NCBI GenBank assembly: GCA_029009095.1
Contig: JAQXJT010000041.1
Span: 60,062-124,061, forward strand
Length of the DNA: 64,000 nucleotides
Direction: 5' to 3'
Origin: a bacterium
Lineage (GTDB): Bacteria > Bacillota > Clostridia > Oscillospirales > Oscillospiraceae
Part shown: piece by piece, positions 59,535 through 64,000 of the stretch
Position numbering within the stretch: the first letter of the stretch is position 1
How the letters are laid out: each line of letters begins with the position of its first letter
Program-made: the position numbers and the translations under genes
The notes under the pieces: model-generated
What the model was told of the DNA's origin: nothing
The model's input: only the letters and a program-made list of their open reading frames with translations
The model's database searches: none

Positions 59535-60665
59535 TCAGATCCGGCTGTCCAGCGTCACGGCGTAACGCGCCCGGAAGGCCTCGTATTCCCCCTGTTCCAG
59601 CGCCGTGCGGATGCGGGCCATGAGATCGTTGTAGAAATAGAGATTGTGCATCACGCTCAAGCGCAGCGCCAAAATCTCCTCCGCCTTGAAGAGATGTCGG
59701 AGATAGGCGCGGGAATAGCTGCGGCAGACGGGGCAGTTGCAGTCCGGCGAGATGGGACCCTCGTCGTACCTGTACTTCTCGTTCTTGATATTGATGACGC
59801 CGTTCCAGGTAAAGAGGTGCCCGTGGCGTCCGTTCCGGGCCGGCATGACGCAGTCGAAGAAGTCCACGCCACGGTAGACGGCCTCGATGATGTTCCCGGG
59901 CGTGCCCACGCCCATCAGGTAGCGGGGCCGGTCGCCGGGCATATGCTCCTCCACCTTTTCGATGGTCTCGTACATTTCCCCGGTGCTCTCCCCCACCGCC
60001 AGACCGCCGATGGCGTAGCCGGGCAGATCCAGCTCCGCGATGGCTTTCATGTGATCCACCCGGAGATCGTGGTACACCGCGCCCTGGTTGATACCCCAGA
60101 GCACCTGCCCCGGGTTCACAGCGTCGTCGGCAGAGGTGTATTCCGTGAGAGCCGCCTTGCACCGCTTCAGCCAGCGCACCGTGCGTGCGCAGGAATCCTT
60201 CACATAACCGTATTCCGCCGGGATGCCCACGCACTCGTCAAAGGCCATGGCAATGTCGGAGCCCAGATTGGCCTGGATCCTCATGCTCTCCTCGGGGCCC
60301 ATGAAAATGTGCCGCCCGTCCACATGGCTGTTGAATGCCACACCCTCCTCGGTGATCTTTCGGAGGGAGGACAGCGAGAAAATCTGGAATCCGCCGGAGT
60401 CCGTGAGGATGGGGCCATCCCAGCGCATGAATCGGTGAAGTCCGCCCATGTCCCGCACCAGCTCATCGCCGGGACGCACATGGAGGTGGTAGGTGTTGGA
60501 GAGCTCCACCTGACAGCCGATCTCCTTCAGATCCCGGGCGGAAAGTCCGCCTTTGATGGCCGCCTGGGTGCCCACATTCATGAATACAGGGGTCTGCACC
60601 GTCCCATGGGGGGTGCTGTACTCGCCCCGCCGGGCGTGTCCCTCGGTTTTGATCAATTTGTACAC
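59535..60665 (-). CDS. tgt: tRNA-guanine transglycosylase (queuine tRNA-ribosyltransferase)
   Basis: A 376-residue enzyme inserting preQ1 at the wobble position of GUN tRNAs. 'RRGEYSTPHGTVQTPVFMNVGTQAAIKG' (in parts), catalytic Asp in 'MRWDGPILTDSGGFQIFSL', 'DECVGIPAEYGYV', 'YAIGGLAVGESTGEMYE', and a four-ligand zinc site 'CNCPVCRSYSRAYLRHL' are present. GTG 60665 follows GGGAGGA; usual MYKLIKTEG-type start. Fourteen bases after queA. Confidence 0.96.
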   Translation of the reverse strand: MYKLIKTEGHARRGEYSTPHGTVQTPVFMNVGTQAAIKGGLSARDLKEIGCQVELSNTYHLHVRPGDELVRDMGGLHRFMRWDGPILTDSGGFQIFSLSSLRKITEEGVAFNSHVDGRHIFMGPEESMRIQANLGSDIAMAFDECVGIPAEYGYVKDSCARTVRWLKRCKAALTEYTSADDAVNPGQVLWGINQGAVYHDLRVDHMKAIAELDLPGYAIGGLAVGESTGEMYETIEKVEEHMPGDRPRYLMGVGTPGNIIEAVYRGVDFFDCVMPARNGRHGHLFTWNGVINIKNEKYRYDEGPISPDCNCPVCRSYSRAYLRHLFKAEEILALRLSVMHNLYFYNDLMARIRTALEQGEYEAFRARYAVTLDSRI

Positions 60666-60679
60666 AGAAGTCCTCCCTA

Positions 60680-61702
60680 TCAATGAATGAACATGGCGTC
60701 GCCAAAGGAGAAGAAGCGGTAGCGCTCCCTGACGGCCTCCTCGTAGGCGTGCAGAATGTTCTCCCGCCCGGCCAGAGCGGAGACCAGCATCACCAGCGTA
60801 CTCTCCGGCAGATGGAAATTGGTCACCAGCGCGTCCACCATCTTGAAGCGGTAGCCGGGATAGATAAAGATGTCTGTCCAACGGCTGCCGGGATGCAAAA
60901 CGCCGCTCTCATCCCCCATGGTCTCCAGCGTCCTGCAGGAGGTAGTGCCCACTGCCACTACCCGTCCTCCGTCCCGCCGGCAGCGGTTCACCGTCTCGGC
61001 CACGTCCTCGGGGACGATGCAGAACTCCGAGTGCATGGGGTGATCCTCGATATTCTCCTCTTTCACCGGGCGGAAAGTGCCCAGCCCCACATGGAGCGTC
61101 ACATACGCCAGCTTTACGCCTTTCTGCGCGATCGTGTCAAGCAGCTCCCGGGTAAAGTGCAGCCCTGCCGTGGGTGCGGCGGCGCTGCCCACGTCCCTGG
61201 AGTAAACGGTCTGGTAGCGTTCGCTGTCTCGGAGTTCCTCCTTGATATAGGGAGGCAGGGGCATTTTCCCCAGCCGCTCCAGCACTTCCAGAAAAATGCC
61301 GTCATAGTGGAATGCGAGGATCTTGTTTCCGTCCTCACCGGCGCGTACCACATCGGCGCTCAGCTCCCCCTCCCCAAAGCTCAGATGGGTGCCCGGAGGG
61401 GTCTTGCGGCCCGGGCGGGTCAGGCACTCCCACTCTCCCCCGCCCAGATCCCGCAGCAGCACCACCTCCACGCTGCCGCCGGTGGGGCGGCGGCCGAAGA
61501 GCCGGGCGGGCAGCACGCGGGAGTTGTTCATCACGAGACAGTCCCCCTCCCGCAGCAGCTCCGGGAGCTGGTAGAAGTGCCGGTGTTCCATCTCCCCGCT
61601 GTTCTTATCGAGACAGAGGAGCCGGGACGCGTCCCGGCGCTCCAGCGGCGTCTGTGCGATCAGCTCCGGCGGTAGATCAAAGTTGAAATCGGATTTTTTC
61701 AA
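60680..61702 (-). CDS. queA: S-adenosylmethionine:tRNA ribosyltransferase-isomerase
   Basis: A 340-residue enzyme converting preQ1-tRNA to epoxyqueuosine-tRNA. '[27 protein letters not shown]' (in parts), '[15 protein letters not shown]', '[10 protein letters not shown]', '[10 protein letters not shown]' and '[17 protein letters not shown]' blocks are all present. TTG 61702 is chosen: AGGTG six bases ahead and the family's MKKSDF start; GTG 61711 would need that site. Forms the queA-tgt operon. Confidence 0.95.
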   Translation of the reverse strand: MKKSDFNFDLPPELIAQTPLERRDASRLLCLDKNSGEMEHRHFYQLPELLREGDCLVMNNSRVLPARLFGRRPTGGSVEVVLLRDLGGGEWECLTRPGRKTPPGTHLSFGEGELSADVVRAGEDGNKILAFHYDGIFLEVLERLGKMPLPPYIKEELRDSERYQTVYSRDVGSAAAPTAGLHFTRELLDTIAQKGVKLAYVTLHVGLGTFRPVKEENIEDHPMHSEFCIVPEDVAETVNRCRRDGGRVVAVGTTSCRTLETMGDESGVLHPGSRWTDIFIYPGYRFKMVDALVTNFHLPESTLVMLVSALAGRENILHAYEEAVRERYRFFSFGDAMFIH

Positions 61703-61812
61703 TGCGTTCACCTGGTTTTCTTTCCGACCCGCTTCGCTTGACGCTGCGCGGGCGCGGTGATAATATGCAGAAGGCAAGGTTTGCCGCCCTGCCAAAAAAG
61801 TCAAACACGGGG

Positions 61813-61841
61813 ATTATATACTGTCTCCGGCTATTTTTCAA
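61813..61841 (-). promoter_or_regulatory. Predicted sigma-A promoter of queA-tgt
   Basis: Minus-strand TTGAAA (61841-61836), 17-base spacer, TATAAT (61818-61813); leader about 100 bases. Confidence 0.65.
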
Positions 61842-61865
61842 CCTTTTCCTTTTGGTGGAGGTTTT

Positions 61866-62924
61866 ATGAAACGATTTTCCTTTTTCCTGCTCTGTTTCCT
61901 GGCGCTCTGCCTGCCGGTTCGCGCCGGGGGCGCGGAGGAGCAGCGGGAATGCGCCAACATTCTTTCCGCCGCCCGTCTCGCGCCCGATGCGCCCCTGAGC
62001 GAGGAGGGGCTGGCCCTGCTGCTGCCCGGGGCGGATCTGTCCGCCGTCCCGGTGCTGACCAGAGCCGGATTCTGCGAGATGCTCCAGCGGTACCTGCTGG
62101 ACAATGATTTGATATTGCCACAGTCCTGTTCCGCCGATGCCGCCGATCTTGACTGGTCGGTGCCCTGTCACACTTCGGCGGAATACATTCTCCGGGGCGG
62201 GGTCATGAGCACGGATGAGAGCAATTCCTTTCGCCCCTTGGAGCCTATTACAAACGGCGAGGCGGCGCTGGCAGCGGGACGGCTCCGCACCCTCTCGCGG
62301 CCCTGTCAGAGCGGGCAGCCCGCCTCTTCCCTGCCCGAAACGGAGCCTTTGAATGATGCGGTGCTGGAGGAGTGCTGTATGCTGGGCCACTCCAATGTGG
62401 TGGGGCTGGATCTGTCCGTGCCCACCGGGCTGGACATCATCGCCAAGGTGGGCGTTTCCGCCCAATACTTCCTCAGCGACCGCGATCTGAGCTTCGGACG
62501 CAACGGTCAGGGCTGCGCCGCGGACGGATTGCAGCTGCGGCGCTACCGCAGCATTTATCTGATGCTGGGCACCAACGATATGGTGCAGGGGCGGGAAGCG
62601 GCGGCGGAATTTGAGGAGTCGATCCGTACCATCGTCGAGCTTATCCGCTACTACCAGCCTCAGGCCGCTCTCTGCATCCTCTCCATTACTCCCTTCGGCG
62701 TGGATATACCGCAGTATACGGAAGAGATCACGCTCTTCAACCAGACGCTCAAGAGCATTTCCCGGGACTACGGGATCTCGTACCTGGATATCTACACGCC
62801 CCTCGCCACCCGCAGCGGCGGCAACATCCCCGAACTGGCCCGGCAGGACGGATATCACTACAACGCAGAGGGGTACGAAAGAATTCTGGACGCCATGCTG
62901 CGTCATCCTCTGCCCAGCCCATAA
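61866..62924 (+). CDS. Secreted SGNH/GDSL-like hydrolase with SLH-like region
   Basis: A 352-residue exported protein: signal peptide (about 1-20), a region (65-140) resembling an SLH repeat ('LTRAGFCEMLQRYL', 'SFRPLEPITNGEAALAAGRL'), and a C-terminal SGNH domain with 'CMLGHSNVVGL' (Ser176; GHS instead of GDS), 'MLGTNDM' (Asn237) and 'DGYHYNAEGYERI' (Asp328, His331). Likely a cell-surface esterase or acetylhydrolase. GGTGGAGG upstream supports ATG 61866. Divergent from queA. Confidence 0.82.
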   Translation: MKRFSFFLLCFLALCLPVRAGGAEEQRECANILSAARLAPDAPLSEEGLALLLPGADLSAVPVLTRAGFCEMLQRYLLDNDLILPQSCSADAADLDWSVPCHTSAEYILRGGVMSTDESNSFRPLEPITNGEAALAAGRLRTLSRPCQSGQPASSLPETEPLNDAVLEECCMLGHSNVVGLDLSVPTGLDIIAKVGVSAQYFLSDRDLSFGRNGQGCAADGLQLRRYRSIYLMLGTNDMVQGREAAAEFEESIRTIVELIRYYQPQAALCILSITPFGVDIPQYTEEITLFNQTLKSISRDYGISYLDIYTPLATRSGGNIPELARQDGYHYNAEGYERILDAMLRHPLPSP

Positions 62925-62933
62925 CACGCAATA

Positions 62934-62963
62934 CGCACACCCCGCAAAGGCGCGGGGTGTGCG
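62934..62963. terminator. Bidirectional terminator between SGNH and HD genes
   Basis: Perfect 12-base arms CGCACACCCCGC / GCGGGGTGTGCG, 6-base loop, weak T tail. Confidence 0.8.
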
Positions 62964-62970
62964 TTTCTGC

Positions 62971-63513
62971 TTACTCCTGCATAGCCGCCAGCGTCCGGGC
63001 GAAGAGTTCATTGAGCTCCATGCCCAGCAGTTCCGCCCCCCGCCGGATCACATCCCGGCTGCATCCGGCGGCAAACTTCTTATCCTTGAATTTCTTGGCC
63101 ACGGACTTGGCTTCCATGCCCTCCAGACCCGTGGGGCGCATGAGCGCCGCCGCCCCGATGAGCCCGGTGAGCTCATCCACGGCGTAGAGTACCTTTTCCA
63201 TGTACAGCGTGGGCTCCACCTCCGCGCAGATCCCCCAACCGTGGCTGACGACCGCGTGGATCAGCGCCTCGTCCGCGCCCAGCTCCGTCAGCATCTCCTG
63301 CGCCTTGACGCAGTGCTGCTCCGGATAGAGCTCAAAGTCTATGTCGTGGAGCATCCCCACGGTCTTCCAGAACTCCACGCGCTCGGGATCGTACTCCCGG
63401 GCAAAGACGCCCATGACCTTGGACACGATCTGTCCATGCTCCAGGTGGAAGGGTTCGTGGTTGTACTGCTGCAAAACGGCATAGGCCTCGTCGGACGTGG
63501 GAATGGGGTTCAT
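62971..63513 (-). CDS. HD-domain hydrolase
   Basis: A 180-residue HD phosphohydrolase. Metal motif: His in 'FHLEHGQIVSKVM', HD in 'GMLHDIDFELYPEQHCVKA', His in 'HAVVSHGWG', Asp in 'VLYAVDELTGLIGA'. It resembles the YedJ-unrelated small HD group that hydrolyses nucleotides or phosphoesters; substrate unknown. GGAGG upstream supports ATG 63513. Own promoter upstream. Confidence 0.88.
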   Translation of the reverse strand: MNPIPTSDEAYAVLQQYNHEPFHLEHGQIVSKVMGVFAREYDPERVEFWKTVGMLHDIDFELYPEQHCVKAQEMLTELGADEALIHAVVSHGWGICAEVEPTLYMEKVLYAVDELTGLIGAAALMRPTGLEGMEAKSVAKKFKDKKFAAGCSRDVIRRGAELLGMELNELFARTLAAMQE

Positions 63514-63540
63514 GGAAAATACCTCCTGCGTTTTTTGGGT

Positions 63541-63569
63541 ATTATAAGCCCGTTCCGGGGAAAACGCAA
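63541..63569 (-). promoter_or_regulatory. Predicted sigma-A promoter of the HD hydrolase gene
   Basis: Minus-strand TTGCGT (63569-63564), 17-base spacer, TATAAT (63546-63541). Confidence 0.65.
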
Positions 63570-63570
63570 G

Positions 63571-63600
63571 AAAAACCGCCCCGCCGAATGGTCGGGGCAG
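63571..63600 (-). terminator. Terminator after the small lipoprotein gene
   Basis: GCCCCG / CGGGGC core stem with weaker inner pairs; the minus strand continues GGTTTTTC. Confidence 0.7.
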
Positions 63601-63604
63601 TTCT

Positions 63605-63916
63605 TCAGGGATTTTTGGTCTTGGGCGCGGATGTGGCAGGCGCCGTGGTGGCGGGCGTGTTCAGCGGGCCGTTGTCCCCCTCAGTGATGATGCCGTCATT
63701 GTCGTTGACGGTCCCATCCTTCATGTCGGGCATGGGAGACATCATCCCGTTAAAGTCCTCCTCCATTCTGTCCTCCGCGCGTTCGGCGTCGTCCTCGATG
63801 CGGTCCCCGGCGTTGGCCATCTCCTCGTCCACCTTGTTGTTCGTGTTGGCGTTGCAGGCAGTCAGAGCCGCGGTGAGCATCGCAAAGAGCAGAATATATA
63901 CCAGTACGTTCTTCAT
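63605..63916 (-). CDS. Small predicted lipoprotein, function unknown
   Basis: A 103-residue protein: signal peptide and lipobox LTAC (Cys about residue 21), an acidic Asp/Glu/Arg-rich helix (30-57), then a Thr/Pro/Ala-rich tail. No domain recognised. ATG 63916 is preceded by a GGGGGA purine stretch. The remaining bases to the window end (63917-64000) show no gene. Confidence 0.75.
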   Translation of the reverse strand: MKNVLVYILLFAMLTAALTACNANTNNKVDEEMANAGDRIEDDAERAEDRMEEDFNGMMSPMPDMKDGTVNDNDGIITEGDNGPLNTPATTAPATSAPKTKNP

Positions 63917-64000
63917 GATTTTCCCCCTTCAGGTGAATTCCCTTCTATTATCCCGGGAACGGGGGAAAATATAATCAACGCCCGGCGAAAAATTTTCCTT

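Overview
The window reads as chromosomal core sequence from a GC-rich, endospore-forming member of the Clostridia, probably an Oscillospiraceae-type gut anaerobe. This rests on spoIIIAE-AH, spoIVA, bofA, spoIIM-like, cotJ and cwlD-like genes, a SigH-like sigma factor, a T-box leader, Firmicutes gene orders (xseA-xseB-ispA-dxs-tlyA-nadK-argR-recN; ruvC-ruvA-ruvB; queA-tgt-yajC), strong Shine-Dalgarno sites and regular -35/17 bp/-10 promoters. Genus cannot be fixed by eye. I see no prophage, insertion sequence or CRISPR array.

Layout. 1-2 kb: tail of the spoIIIA operon. 2-12 kb: Asp23-family gene, nusB, xseA, a Big2-repeat lipoprotein lying between xseA and xseB, xseB, ispA, then dxs-tlyA-nadK-argR-recN from a new promoter. 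12-15.5 kb: T-box-controlled tyrS fused at operon level to the pseudouridine catabolism pair psuK-psuG. 15.6-19.8 kb: DUF4349 lipoprotein and proS on the minus strand, a HAAS-like membrane gene plus a 63-codon partner on the plus strand, and bofA. proS and the HAAS-like gene are driven by divergent promoters whose -35 boxes share one palindrome. 19.9-24.2 kb: a divergent type IIA topoisomerase pair. 24.2-28.2 kb: tRNA-Gly, a SLOG-family gene, pcrA with a terminator in its leader, and RNase P RNA.

28.2-34 kb: murD, an aluminum-resistance/methionine gamma-lyase-like gene, ligA, a papain-fold-like unknown and a NUDIX hydrolase. 34-41.6 kb: an NhaC-type antiporter, a corrinoid-activation ATPase lacking its ferredoxin domain, a spore coat cotJ locus in which cotJA and cotJB are fused, a P-type ATPase whose catalytic motifs have decayed within an intact frame, and a sigma factor/membrane protein pair. 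41.6-44 kb: DUF5808 membrane protein plus GntR regulator with a visible operator, and a low-GC acetyltransferase gene that looks acquired. 44-51.4 kb (minus strand): xerC with an MBOAT/DHHW polysaccharide O-acylation pair, radA, cwlD-like amidase, spoIVA. 51.4-58.2 kb (minus): Nif3-like, trmK, DUF1858, zinc-ribbon, SigH-like, ruvBAC, xerD, spoIIM-like. 58.2-58.6 kb: an AT-rich repeat island. 58.5-61.7 kb: TIGR04086, yajC, tgt, queA. 61.9-64 kb: SLH-like/SGNH secreted protein, HD hydrolase and a small lipoprotein.

The best leads are the degenerate P-type ATPase, the cotJA-cotJB fusion, the shared-palindrome divergent promoters, the pcrA and trmK leader terminators, and the AT-rich island that seems to have rewritten the end of the TIGR04086 gene. 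Coordinates, motifs and promoters were read by eye; family names rest on recognised motifs and gene order, not on searches.
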